DNA of 64,000 bases, taken from NCBI RefSeq assembly GCF_900109855.1, contig NZ_FOBO01000008.1:62001-126000 (forward strand), given 5' to 3'. This DNA is from Roseovarius tolerans. GTDB lineage: Bacteria; Pseudomonadota; Alphaproteobacteria; Rhodobacterales; Rhodobacteraceae. This document shows positions 42,701 through 52,701 of this stretch, piece by piece. Numbering within the stretch: position 1 is the stretch's first letter; each line of letters begins with the position of its first letter. Below the pieces are notes generated by a model. That model was given only the letters and a program-made list of their open reading frames with translations. It made no database searches and had not been told where the DNA came from. The translations under genes and the position numbers were made by a program.

Positions 42701-42982
42701 TCAGCCCTCGGCGGGCTCTGTCTTGGAGAGGACCTGCGCGATGGTGGAGCGCACGACGCGGACCTTGACGCCCTCGGACAGCTCGACCTCGATCTCGTTG
42801 TCGTCCTTGACCTTGGCCACCTTGCCGATCAGCCCGCCTTGGGTCACGATCTGATCGCCACGGCGCAGCGCATCGACCATCGCCTTGTGTTCCTTGAGTT
42901 TTTTCTGCTGCGGACGGATCAGCAGGAAATACATGATCACGAAAATCAGGATGAGGGGAATGAACTGGCCGAAGGCTTCCAT
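42701..42982 (-). CDS. yajC: preprotein translocase subunit YajC
   Basis: 93 aa. One N-terminal helix (IPLILIFVIMYFLLIRPQQK) followed by KKLKEHKAMVDALRRGDQIV and VTQGGLIGKVAKVKDDNEIE, the standard YajC pattern. It associates with SecDF at the inner membrane and is first in the yajC-secDF operon. An 11-bp repeat array lies about 106 bp upstream of its start. Confidence 0.95.
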   Translation of the reverse strand: MEAFGQFIPLILIFVIMYFLLIRPQQKKLKEHKAMVDALRRGDQIVTQGGLIGKVAKVKDDNEIEVELSEGVKVRVVRSTIAQVLSKTEPAEG

Positions 42983-43088
42983 TGGGTCTTGTCCTTGTCT
43001 GAGGTGCCGGGGCGGAGGCCCCGCGAATTGAGCCGGAACCTAAGGTCGGGGCGGGGCATTTGCAAGGCGGGAAAGGCAGGCTGTATCG

Positions 43089-43121
43089 CGTCGGTATCAC
43101 GTCGGTATTGCGTCGGTGCGG
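43089..43121. repeat. three-unit 11-bp array of CGTCGGTATNN upstream of yajC
   Basis: Units CGTCGGTATCA (43089), CGTCGGTATTG (43100) and CGTCGGTGCGG (43111) with exact 11-bp spacing. Read on the minus strand the order is GCACCGACG, then two ATACCGACG boxes, the same unit order as the array before the CMD gene at 13594. Probably a promoter-linked binding array. Confidence 0.6.
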
Positions 43122-43232
43122 GGGGCGGGGTGCCAATTCGGTGACTGTCGTCCGAAATCACCAGCAAGGGTTTTGTGATCGGCGGTTTTCCGGACTAGGC
43201 TGAGCGGGTGTTCGAGGCTGGGGAGCGACCGG

Positions 43233-44996
43233 GTGAGTGAGAATGACAAGCGCGGATTGGCGGGCTGGCTCGGGTTGCGCGCGCCGTTCGATTATTCGAA
43301 GGCGCGGTGGCTGGGGCCGGTCTTGTCGGGTCTGGTGTTTCTGCTGTTCATTCTTGCCATCGCGAGCGCCGTCAGGATGCTGGGCGGCGCGGTGTTCGGC
43401 GGCGCGTCCCTGACACCCGGCAACAGCCTTGGGGTCGGGGCCGTGACCGTCGCCCTGATCGGCGCACCCTTCGTGATCTGGCGATCGGTCGTGGCGCAGA
43501 AATCGGTCGATGTTCATGAGCAGGGGCATATCACCGACCGGATCAACAAGGCGGTCGAGGGGTTAGGGGCGGAGAAGACGGTCAGGCGGGACGACAAGGA
43601 ATGGACCGAACCCAATCTCGAAGTTCGGATCGGGGCGATCTATGCACTTGAGCGGATCGCGCAGGACAGTGACCGCGACCATGTGCAGATCATGGAAATC
43701 CTCTGCGCCTATATCCGGCAGAATGCCCCCGCCTCCAAAGCGATGGACTGGCCCGAATTGGAGATGAAGGAGGGCGAGGAGGATGGCCCGCTGTTGGAGG
43801 ATTGGGAGGAGCGATGGAAGGCCTTCCGCAACGCGCAGAAGGAACGACAGAGAACGCTGAAGGTGCGCGAAGATATACAAGTGGCGCTGACGGTGATTGG
43901 GCGACGCAGCGCCCGACAGCGGCGGTTGGAGGCAGGGCGCGGCGAGGAGGCGAAGTTTCCATTTGATGTACCCTGCCCCGCCTATGACGGAGCGGAAGAT
44001 AACCACGACCCTGCGACGCTGGGTGCCTATCGGAAAAGACTCGAAGATTGGAAGAAGCCCCTGATCGCATACGACGGCTACCGGCTCGACCTCCGCAACG
44101 CAAGCCTGCCTGGAGCCGACGTTTCGGGGTTGAACCTGAAAGGTGCGAAACTAAACGGGACCCACTTGTGTGGGGCGGACCTCAGGACAGCACGGTTCCA
44201 GGGAGCGGTTCTTGAGGGTGCGCGGTTGCAGGGCGCGGTCCTCTGGGGATCTCAGTTGCAGGGGGCGAACCTAATTCGAGCACGGTTGCAAGGGGCAGAC
44301 TTCATGACAGCGCGGTTGCAGGAGGCCGTGCTAATAGAGGCTCAGCTACAGGGAGCCTCCCTCTGGGAGGCGCGCTTGCAGGGTGCGGACCTCGGGCGGG
44401 CGAGTTTGCAGGGGGCTTCCCTCTGGGAGGCGCAGTTGCAGGGGGCGAACCTCGGGCAGGCGCGGTTGCAGGGTGCGGACCTCCGGGAGGCGCGGTTGCA
44501 GGGGGCAAACCTCCGTCATCTTAATGCGCAGTACGCAAAACTAAGCCGCGTTGATATGCAGGGTTGCGTCTTTTCCGGTGCAAAGTTGCAAGGGGCAAAT
44601 CTTCTTGGGGCGCAAATGCAAAGAAGCATTGCTATTGGTGTCCAGATGCAAAACGCTAACCTTGAACAGACGCAGTTGCATAACGCACGACTCGGTGGTG
44701 CTCAGATGCAAAAAGCAACACTCAACGGAACAAAGTTTAACCAAGATACAGCGTTCAGCCCTGGCTCTCTTGAACAAGCGAAGCTTCGTAATTTAGATTG
44801 TACCCAATTAACCAATATTTCGACGTATGTGTTGGCAACATTTGGTGACGGTTCCGTAGTTCTGCCTGAATGTGCGATTCGGCCCGGACACTGGCCAACA
44901 TGCAAGCTTAAAACCAACGATTTCGAAGAAGAATACCGCAAGTGGCAGGCGGACCCGGAGGCTTATGTGCCGCCGGAGGCGCGCGAGGAGGCGTAA
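43233..44996 (+). CDS. membrane-anchored pentapeptide-repeat protein
   Basis: 587 aa from a GTG start. Two hydrophobic segments at about 25-50 and 65-88 (WLGPVLSGLVFLLFILAIAS, LGVGAVTVALIGAPFVIWRS) anchor it. A conserved region NLEVRIGAIYALERIAQDSD and RDHVQIMEILCAYIRQNAP follows at about 130-165. From about residue 290 to 515 it is a right-handed beta-helix of A(D/N)LxxA repeats, many reading LQGA. The early repeats are coded by near-identical 30-bp DNA units; after about 44530 the base composition becomes visibly AT-richer while the repeats continue, then GC returns at the last codons. It stands alone. Related proteins are widespread but their function is not known to me. Confidence 0.85.
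   Translation: MSENDKRGLAGWLGLRAPFDYSKARWLGPVLSGLVFLLFILAIASAVRMLGGAVFGGASLTPGNSLGVGAVTVALIGAPFVIWRSVVAQKSVDVHEQGHITDRINKAVEGLGAEKTVRRDDKEWTEPNLEVRIGAIYALERIAQDSDRDHVQIMEILCAYIRQNAPASKAMDWPELEMKEGEEDGPLLEDWEERWKAFRNAQKERQRTLKVREDIQVALTVIGRRSARQRRLEAGRGEEAKFPFDVPCPAYDGAEDNHDPATLGAYRKRLEDWKKPLIAYDGYRLDLRNASLPGADVSGLNLKGAKLNGTHLCGADLRTARFQGAVLEGARLQGAVLWGSQLQGANLIRARLQGADFMTARLQEAVLIEAQLQGASLWEARLQGADLGRASLQGASLWEAQLQGANLGQARLQGADLREARLQGANLRHLNAQYAKLSRVDMQGCVFSGAKLQGANLLGAQMQRSIAIGVQMQNANLEQTQLHNARLGGAQMQKATLNGTKFNQDTAFSPGSLEQAKLRNLDCTQLTNISTYVLATFGDGSVVLPECAIRPGHWPTCKLKTNDFEEEYRKWQADPEAYVPPEAREEA
44216..44516 (+). repeat. about ten 30-bp coding tandem repeats
   Basis: Within the pentapeptide gene, units of 30 bp (two pentapeptides) with core CGGTTGCAGGGNGCGNACCT repeat about ten times. 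Some neighbouring units differ by only a few bases, which suggests recent duplication or gene conversion and possible copy-number variation. Confidence 0.75.
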
Positions 44997-45015
44997 GGCG
45001 CGTCCGCCGTTCCTA

Positions 45016-45159
45016 TTACCGCTCCACCTCACAATGCTGCGCGGCCTCGGCGGCGGCGGGGAGGGGGCAGGGGGCTTTGTGGTCGCTGTCGCCGTAGGCG
45101 CCGATCACGGCGACCATGCTAATGAAGGCGGCCTGTGCCAGAATGACGATGGTTCTCAT
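45016..45159 (-). CDS. possible 47-aa exported peptide
   Basis: A short frame from ATG at 45159 to TAA at 45016. It begins with a signal-peptide-like stretch (MRTIVILAQAAFISMVAVIG) followed by a small polar part with two Cys (KAPCPLPAAAEAAQHCEVER). A GGA lies nine bases before the ATG. It is too short for a standard gene call and its context is a repeat-rich intergenic region. The organised signal sequence argues it may be real. Function unknown. Confidence 0.45.
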   Translation of the reverse strand: MRTIVILAQAAFISMVAVIGAYGDSDHKAPCPLPAAAEAAQHCEVER

Positions 45160-45333
45160 TGCTCTATCCGTTTCTCTGCTCTTTTCCCCAAGATGGGCGG
45201 GGCGGCGGAGAAAGTAAGGGGGAAGCGGCGGGCAAACGCGTCACGCCTGCGTGATCGGCGGAAAACCGTGCAAGGACCGGGGCGAGTGGCCAAAACTTGC
45301 GCATGTGATGAAAAAAAAGGGGGGGTTGGAGAT

Positions 45334-45479
45334 CGTCCGGTCGAGCCGGACGATGACGGGGTTGAGAGGGTGACGGGGAAGCGGGGGACGTGAGGTGAGA
45401 GGTCGTCCGGTCAAGCCGGACGATGACGGGTTGAGGGGAGCCGGACGATGACGGGTTAGGGACGCCGGACGATGACGGA
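45334..45479. repeat. four copies of GCCGGACGATGACGG-type repeat
   Basis: Two full copies CGTCCGGTC(G/A)AGCCGGACG plus ATGACGGG (45334-45360, 45404-45430; exactly 70 bp apart) and two half copies GCCGGACGATGACGG (45440, 45464). Full copies form stem-loops CGTCCGG/CCGGACG. This resembles the palindromic repeats scattered through alphaproteobacterial genomes whose translation gives VIVRLDRTI-like peptides. The 522-bp region 44997-45518 contains this array, the 47-aa frame and the acnA terminator, and nothing else that I can support. Confidence 0.65.
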
Positions 45480-45480
45480 T

Positions 45481-45514
45481 CAAGGGGGGCCGGGGATGTC
45501 CCGGCCCCGCCTTG
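45481..45514 (-). terminator. acnA terminator hairpin
   Basis: Stem GGGGCCGGG (45486-45494) with CCCGGCCCC (45500-45508), 5-nt loop, extended by CAAGG/CCTTG at the base. It starts 5 bp after the acnA stop. There is no long T tract. Confidence 0.7.
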
Positions 45515-45518
45515 TCGC

Positions 45519-48269
<2,751 letters not shown>

Positions 48270-48498
48270 GGTGGCCGTCCTTTCATGGTCGAGGCTGGAT
48301 CACTTGCCCTGCTTCTGACCGATTTGGCGATGCCGATCAAGAGGGCTGGGGCTCTTTTTGTATACTATTGCACACAATTGGGTGTCATTTCAAGATTTCA
48401 CTGCTGTCTCTCGAAACCTTGATTGGTTATCATGGGAAGATCGGACTACCTTTGGGATACGCCGATATCGAGACGATCCGCCGGGGACGACACACGCG

Positions 48499-49206
48499 AT
48501 GCGACATATTTTGATGACCGCCCTTGCCGGGCTTCTGGCCCTCGGGGCGCTGCCCGGGATGGCAGGTGAACGCCCGGTGGTTGTGGAATTGTTCACCTCG
48601 CAGGGTTGTTCGTCCTGTCCGCCTGCCGATGCGTTTCTCGAAGAACTCGTGGCGCGCGACGATGTGCTCGCGCTGTCGCTGCATGTGGATTACTGGGATT
48701 ACATCGGCTGGGAGGACACGTTCGCCAGCCCCGATCACACCGCCCGGCAGCGCGGCTATGCCAAGGCCGACGGTCGCAAGATGGTCTACACGCCGCAGAT
48801 GATCATCAACGGGGCCGATCACGCGGTGGGCACACGGCTCAAGGATGTGGGCGATCTGATCGACAAGCATCTGGCGCGGTCGGGGGGCGATCTGTCGGTG
48901 GATGTGCGCGAGGAGGGCGGGATGGTCCACCTGACTGCGCGCACGCCAAGCCCCCGCACGATGCCGCTGGCGGTGTATCTCGTGCGCTACCTGCCGGAAG
49001 AGACGGTGGAGATCGAGCGCGGCGAGAATGCGGGCAAGACGATCACCTATGTCAATATCGTGACCGAGATGCAGACACTGGCGCGGTGGGACACGGTCGA
49101 GCCGCTCGAGCTGAGCTTTGAGCGGCCGAACGACGCGGCGGCCAGCGCGATCCTGCTGCAATATGAGGGCCACGGCACGATCGAGGCGGTGGCACGCCTG
49201 CCGTGA
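48499..49206 (+). CDS. DUF1223 thioredoxin-like exported protein
   Basis: 235 aa from the ATG at 48499. A signal peptide (MTALAGLLALGALPGMAGER) precedes RPVVVELFTSQGCSSCPPAD, the CxxC-bearing core of DUF1223. SLHVDYWDYIGWEDTFASPD and RKMVYTPQMIINGADHAVGT are also typical. The family has a thioredoxin-like fold and is common in alphaproteobacteria next to acnA. Function unproven; a periplasmic redox role is plausible. A run of three palindromes follows the stop. Confidence 0.88.
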   Translation: MRHILMTALAGLLALGALPGMAGERPVVVELFTSQGCSSCPPADAFLEELVARDDVLALSLHVDYWDYIGWEDTFASPDHTARQRGYAKADGRKMVYTPQMIINGADHAVGTRLKDVGDLIDKHLARSGGDLSVDVREEGGMVHLTARTPSPRTMPLAVYLVRYLPEETVEIERGENAGKTITYVNIVTEMQTLARWDTVEPLELSFERPNDAAASAILLQYEGHGTIEAVARLP

Positions 49207-49213
49207 GCGGGGC

Positions 49214-49279
49214 AAGCGCTTTGCAAAGCGCTTGGAAAGCCGTTTCCAAACGGCTTTGAACGCCCTTGCAAGGGCGTTC
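49214..49279. repeat. three consecutive perfect palindromes between convergent genes
   Basis: AAGCGCTTTGCAAAGCGCTT (49214-49233); AAAGCCGTTT-CC-AAACGGCTTT (49236-49257); and a 22-bp perfect palindrome GAACGCCCTTG/CAAGGGCGTTC (49258-49279). They fill almost the whole 77-bp gap between the DUF1223 and DUF1638 genes. They may act as a bidirectional terminator or be protein-binding sites. Confidence 0.75.
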
Positions 49280-49283
49280 CCGG

Positions 49284-49943
49284 CTAGGCCCCATTCGCCT
49301 GCGCTTTGAGCACGGTTTCCAGATCGCCGTAGCCGGTCCAGCGATATTCGAAGTCGAGGCCGAGGCGCTCGGCGCAGTCGCGGGCGCGGGCGGTGAGCGC
49401 CTGGTCGTCGGTCTGGGCCTGGTAGACCAGCTTGGTGTAGTGCCCGAAGATCATGTCGCGCAGTTCGGGGTGCTTGTCGAGGCCCATGGGTTTCCAGACG
49501 AAGGCGTCGAATTGCCGGACGAGGAAATCGGTGAGATAGAAGGCGGTGATCTCGTCGTCATGCGCGGCGAAGCGGTCATTGCCTTCGAAGAAGGAATAGC
49601 AATGCGGCCCCGCCACCATCTCGACGCCGAGCTCTGCGCATTTCGCCTGTAGCTGCCCGCCGGTGCCGCAATCGGCGTAGACCACGAAGAGGCGGTCATA
49701 GGCGTCGCGGTGTTCCGTCACCGCCTTTTCCACCTCTTCGGTGATCTGGTCGGGGTAGAGGTGCAGCTTGGCGGGCAGGCATTGCAGGTCCATGTGGTCC
49801 CACCCGTTGAGCCGTTTCAGCGCCAGGATTTCACGGGCCAGCGCGCCGCAGGCGATGAGCAGGATGGTGCCGTGCCCCTCGGGCGCGAGCCCCTGCGTGG
49901 TTAGCGTGGCCGTGGCGGGCATGCTCTGGTCGTTATCAGTCAC
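49284..49943 (-). CDS. DUF1638 domain protein
   Basis: 219 aa from a GTG at 49943, with AAAAGG upstream; an internal ATG at 49922 is the alternative. Conserved parts are ILLIACGALAREILALKRLN, LQCLPAKLHLYPDQITEEVE and FVVYADCGTGGQLQAKCAEL, and a C-terminal aromatic region with AGPHCYSFFEGNDRF. Several Cys (IACGAL, LQCLP, ADCGTGG, GPHCY) could bind metal or cofactor. DUF1638 genes are often near corrinoid methyltransferase genes, and a corrinoid protein lies 0.7 kb away. Function unknown. Confidence 0.85.
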   Translation of the reverse strand: MTDNDQSMPATATLTTQGLAPEGHGTILLIACGALAREILALKRLNGWDHMDLQCLPAKLHLYPDQITEEVEKAVTEHRDAYDRLFVVYADCGTGGQLQAKCAELGVEMVAGPHCYSFFEGNDRFAAHDDEITAFYLTDFLVRQFDAFVWKPMGLDKHPELRDMIFGHYTKLVYQAQTDDQALTARARDCAERLGLDFEYRWTGYGDLETVLKAQANGA

Positions 49944-50052
49944 GTGTTTTGACCTTTTCGTGTCATGCTTGCAGCATTCATTGCGCATTCGGCGACGAGA
50001 CGACACCTGCGTCTCACGATCCCCGTTTTGCCCCAAACAAGGACATAGCCGA

Positions 50053-50550
50053 ATGACCACGTCAACCGACCATCCCCCCGCACTCGCCCCCGGATTTGCC
50101 CAGACCCTTGGTCTGATGTTCCTCTCCGGTTTTTTCGCAACCGCAGCCTTTGATCTCTGGGGCCAGATCCTGAGCCCCGCGCTTGGCTTTGCCAACCTGT
50201 CGCCGCATGGTCTGGCGAAAAGCCTGCTGGGCACGTTCGGCCTGCCCAACGGCGATTTCGCCGGTTATTTCGTGCATTTCTATCTTGTCGGCCTGATCGG
50301 GTATCCGGTTGGCTGGCTGTTCATCTTTCGCCCGGTCTGGACGCGGGTTCTTGGTCAGTCGACCGGCTGGTTCATCCCGTCCGCCGTCTACGGGTTTGGC
50401 CTCTGGGTCTTTGCGATCGGCGGGATCACGGCGATTGCGGGGCTGCCGTTCTTTCTGAACTTCACCGGCATCACCTGGGTCGCGCTGGTTGGACATGTGC
50501 TTTACGGCATCGTCATGGTAGCTGTCATGCGCCTGGTGTCGGCGCGCTGA
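50053..50550 (+). CDS. small integral membrane protein, unrecognised
   Basis: 165 aa with four hydrophobic helices (TLGLMFLSGFFATAAFDLWG, YFVHFYLVGLIGYPVGWLFI, VYGFGLWVFAIGGITAIAGL, TWVALVGHVLYGIVMVAVMR). No family recognised. It lies divergent from the DUF1638 gene across a 109-bp region and convergent to the corrinoid gene, with a strong hairpin at their junction. The start at 50053 is the first ATG after the DUF1638 promoter region. Confidence 0.75.
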   Translation: MTTSTDHPPALAPGFAQTLGLMFLSGFFATAAFDLWGQILSPALGFANLSPHGLAKSLLGTFGLPNGDFAGYFVHFYLVGLIGYPVGWLFIFRPVWTRVLGQSTGWFIPSAVYGFGLWVFAIGGITAIAGLPFFLNFTGITWVALVGHVLYGIVMVAVMRLVSAR

Positions 50551-50573
50551 TCGCTGCTGTGGCTGAAACGCAA

Positions 50574-50604
50574 ACGTGCTTGCCGAGCGGATCGGCAAGC
50601 ACGT
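50574..50604. terminator. bidirectional hairpin between convergent genes
   Basis: Perfect 13-bp stem: ACGTGCTTGCCGA (50574-50586) and TCGGCAAGCACGT (50592-50604), 5-nt loop. Placed between the membrane protein stop (50550) and the corrinoid protein stop (50639), it can end transcription from both sides. Confidence 0.8.
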
Positions 50605-50638
50605 CGCGCCTCAGGGATGAGGACAGGGTGGCTCGGGC

Positions 50639-51343
50639 TTAGCCTGCGGCCAGCTTGTTGTGCTTGCGCGACATGAAATCCTTGGCGGTTTCCACTGCGA
50701 CAGCGGCGTCGCGGCAATAGGCGTCGGCACCGATGGCGCGGCCGAATTCCTCGTTCAGCGGCGCGCCACCGACGAGAACGACGTAGTCATCGCGCTTGCC
50801 CTGTTCAATCAGCGTGTCGATCACGACTTTCATATAGGGCATCGTAGTGGTCAGCAGGGCGGACATGCCGAGGATGTCGGGCTCTTCGGTTTCGAGCGCC
50901 TCGAGATAGTTCTCGACCGGGTTGTTGATCCCGAGATCGACCACTTCGAAACCTGCGCCTTCCATCATCATCGACACGAGGTTCTTGCCGATGTCGTGGA
51001 TGTCACCCTTGACCGTGCCGATCACCATCTTGCCGACGCGCGGCGCGCCGGTTTCGGCCAAGAGCGGCTTGAGGATGGCCATGCCGCCCTTCATCGCGTT
51101 GGCCGCCAGCAGCACTTCGGGGACGAAGAGGATGCCGTCGCGGAAATCCTTGCCGACGATTGTCATGCCGCCCACCAGCGCCTCGGTCAGGACCTGGTAG
51201 GGCTGCCAGCCCCGCTCCAGAAGGATGTTGACGCCTTCCTCGATCTCTTCCTTGAGGCCGTCGTAAAGGTCGTCGAACATCTGCTGGACAAGTTCTTCGT
51301 CGTCCAGTTCCGACAGGATGATGTCGTCTTCTTCGTCAGACAT
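50639..51343 (-). CDS. corrinoid-binding protein, probable B12 module of methionine synthase
   Basis: 234 aa. The N-terminal cap domain is helical (EELVQQMFDDLYDGLKEEIE) with LLERGWQPYQVLTEALVGGM. The cobalamin domain has the base-off motif D114-x-H116-x-x-G119 (VKGDIHDIGKNL), then VVDLGINNPVENYLEALE and VVLVGGAPLNEEFGRAIGAD. In Rhodobacterales such a stand-alone protein acts with a homocysteine methyltransferase (encoded at 54007) as a split MetH, as I recall from Phaeobacter genetics. A MtgC/MtbC-like methyl transfer role is the other possibility. Confidence 0.85.
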   Translation of the reverse strand: MSDEEDDIILSELDDEELVQQMFDDLYDGLKEEIEEGVNILLERGWQPYQVLTEALVGGMTIVGKDFRDGILFVPEVLLAANAMKGGMAILKPLLAETGAPRVGKMVIGTVKGDIHDIGKNLVSMMMEGAGFEVVDLGINNPVENYLEALETEEPDILGMSALLTTTMPYMKVVIDTLIEQGKRDDYVVLVGGAPLNEEFGRAIGADAYCRDAAVAVETAKDFMSRKHNKLAAG

Positions 51344-51551
51344 GGGGGGAATCCTTGCTTGCTCTGCGCGCGCGCATCTTTGTTAAGTCTGGCGCAGCTT
51401 TCGTCAATTTGTCGCATCGCCACTTTCCGAATTGCGACGCTGGTCGCGCCGCAACCGACCTATAGCCGGGATTTGCGCGGGATGTGACTGAATTATCGAC
51501 AAGAAGATATTCGAAATGGCGCAGCATTTCGGCGCTGCGCAGCGTGGGCGT

Positions 51552-51576
51552 GTCCCGGAAGGATCGCTTCCGGGAC
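51552..51576 (-). terminator. terminator of the GDSL lipase gene
   Basis: Perfect 10-bp stem GTCCCGGAAG (51552-51561)/CTTCCGGGAC (51567-51576), loop GATCG, starting 8 bp beyond the lipase stop. No clear T tract. Confidence 0.7.
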
Positions 51577-51583
51577 GCGATGT

Positions 51584-52564
51584 TCAGGTCCGGCGGCGCA
51601 GAAGGGCGAAGCCGCCAAGGGCTGTCAGCAGCAGGAGGCCCCCTGCCGGAAGCGGCACAACGACGGCGCGGACTTCCTGCGCGATCAAGGCGTGCGCCTT
51701 TTCGGTGGGATGGATGCTGTCATGGAAGACGAAGCCCTGGTCCGTGGTGCAATCGGTCGGGTCTGCAAGGGACAGGATGCAGGCATCGGTGGTATTGGTG
51801 AACCCCAGGGCATCGGCATCGGCCAGTATGTCCTCGAAGAGCGCGAACGTGTCGAGAAACTGCACATTTCCCAAGGGGGGAAGGGTGGAGAGCGCGCCCT
51901 GAAGCGCCGCGTTGAACCCTTGTGTCGCAAAGGTCGCCCCGGCGATCGTGTCGCCGGGATTGGCCTGCCCCGAGACCGCCAGAAAGGCGTCAAGCGAGGT
52001 GACCTCCGGGATGCGCCCCAGATTCGGCAGGCCGAAGACGAGGATATCGGTCAGCCCGCGTGACAGAAGATCACCCACTCCGGTGACGATTTCGGTCACG
52101 GCAGTAGAGATGACTGCGCCGAGGTTGGCCGGATCGGTCAAACCGGCCCGCAGGTCATTGCCGCCGAACCACACCGCCGTCAGCGGGTTGGGGCCGAGGC
52201 TTGGGGATTGCAGGCCGAACAGAGTGCGCTGTGCAGCAAAATCCGGAATATTGTCGGTGTTATCGTCGGTGTCTCCGCCCGCGGGCTCCGGGTTGGCCAC
52301 GGCCCGCGCACCGCCAAAGGCGAAATTGGTGCCTGAGGTAAAATTCGCGCCCAGTTGGCTGGCCCATGTGTCGCCATTGGTGAACTGGCCGTCGGGATAG
52401 AGGGTGGGATCGGGGATCGTGCCAAGAGTGCTGGCGAAAATATTGCCTGGATCGCTCAGGCTGTCGCCAAAAACAACAAGGTCGGAAAATGGACCGATGG
52501 GCCCGGCAGAGCCGAGCGTCGGCAGCATAGCTGTCACACCGGCCAACAGAATATTACGAATCAT
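51584..52564 (-). CDS. exported GDSL (SGNH) lipase/esterase with VPLPA-CTERM tail
   Basis: 326 aa. A signal peptide is followed by block I with catalytic Ser35 (SDLVVFGDSLSDPGNIF), block III WFGGNDLR and block V with the Asp-x-x-His dyad (FVFHDSIHPTEKAHALI), so the hydrolase core looks complete. The C terminus is a sorting tag: VPLPAGG, a hydrophobic helix and RRRT, the VPLPA-CTERM form used in Rhodobacterales with exosortase/archaeosortase-like processing. This indicates transit across the inner membrane and attachment or release at the cell surface. The sorting enzyme is not in the window. Ser/His acyl ester substrates are likely but unspecified. Confidence 0.88.
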   Translation of the reverse strand: MIRNILLAGVTAMLPTLGSAGPIGPFSDLVVFGDSLSDPGNIFASTLGTIPDPTLYPDGQFTNGDTWASQLGANFTSGTNFAFGGARAVANPEPAGGDTDDNTDNIPDFAAQRTLFGLQSPSLGPNPLTAVWFGGNDLRAGLTDPANLGAVISTAVTEIVTGVGDLLSRGLTDILVFGLPNLGRIPEVTSLDAFLAVSGQANPGDTIAGATFATQGFNAALQGALSTLPPLGNVQFLDTFALFEDILADADALGFTNTTDACILSLADPTDCTTDQGFVFHDSIHPTEKAHALIAQEVRAVVVPLPAGGLLLLTALGGFALLRRRT

Positions 52565-52673
52565 GTGTCCCCCCAGACATGAAATTTCATAGAACTATAG
52601 GTGAGCATGGTCTCTGGATGCCGCGCAAATAAATTTGCCGATTCTGCATCAGGCCGTAACGTCACTTGTGAAT

Positions 52674-52688
52674 GTTCATTTTATGTTC
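52674..52688. promoter_or_regulatory. alphaproteobacterial LexA (SOS) box
   Basis: GTTCATTTTATGTTC is an exact GTTC-N7-GTTC match, 13 bp before the ATG of the radical SAM gene. The position over the likely promoter supports DNA damage control of that gene; the divergent lipase gene starts 110 bp away and could also be affected. Confidence 0.7.
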
Positions 52689-52701
52689 CATATTTCCGAC
52701 C

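Noticed and set aside
48359-48376. TGT-N12-ACA match upstream of acnA and the DUF1223 gene
   Set aside because: Six fixed bases occur by chance in 64 kb; the arms lack the TGTCA/TGACA extension and neither neighbour is a photosynthesis gene. The TTGT...ACAA symmetry may belong to another regulator.
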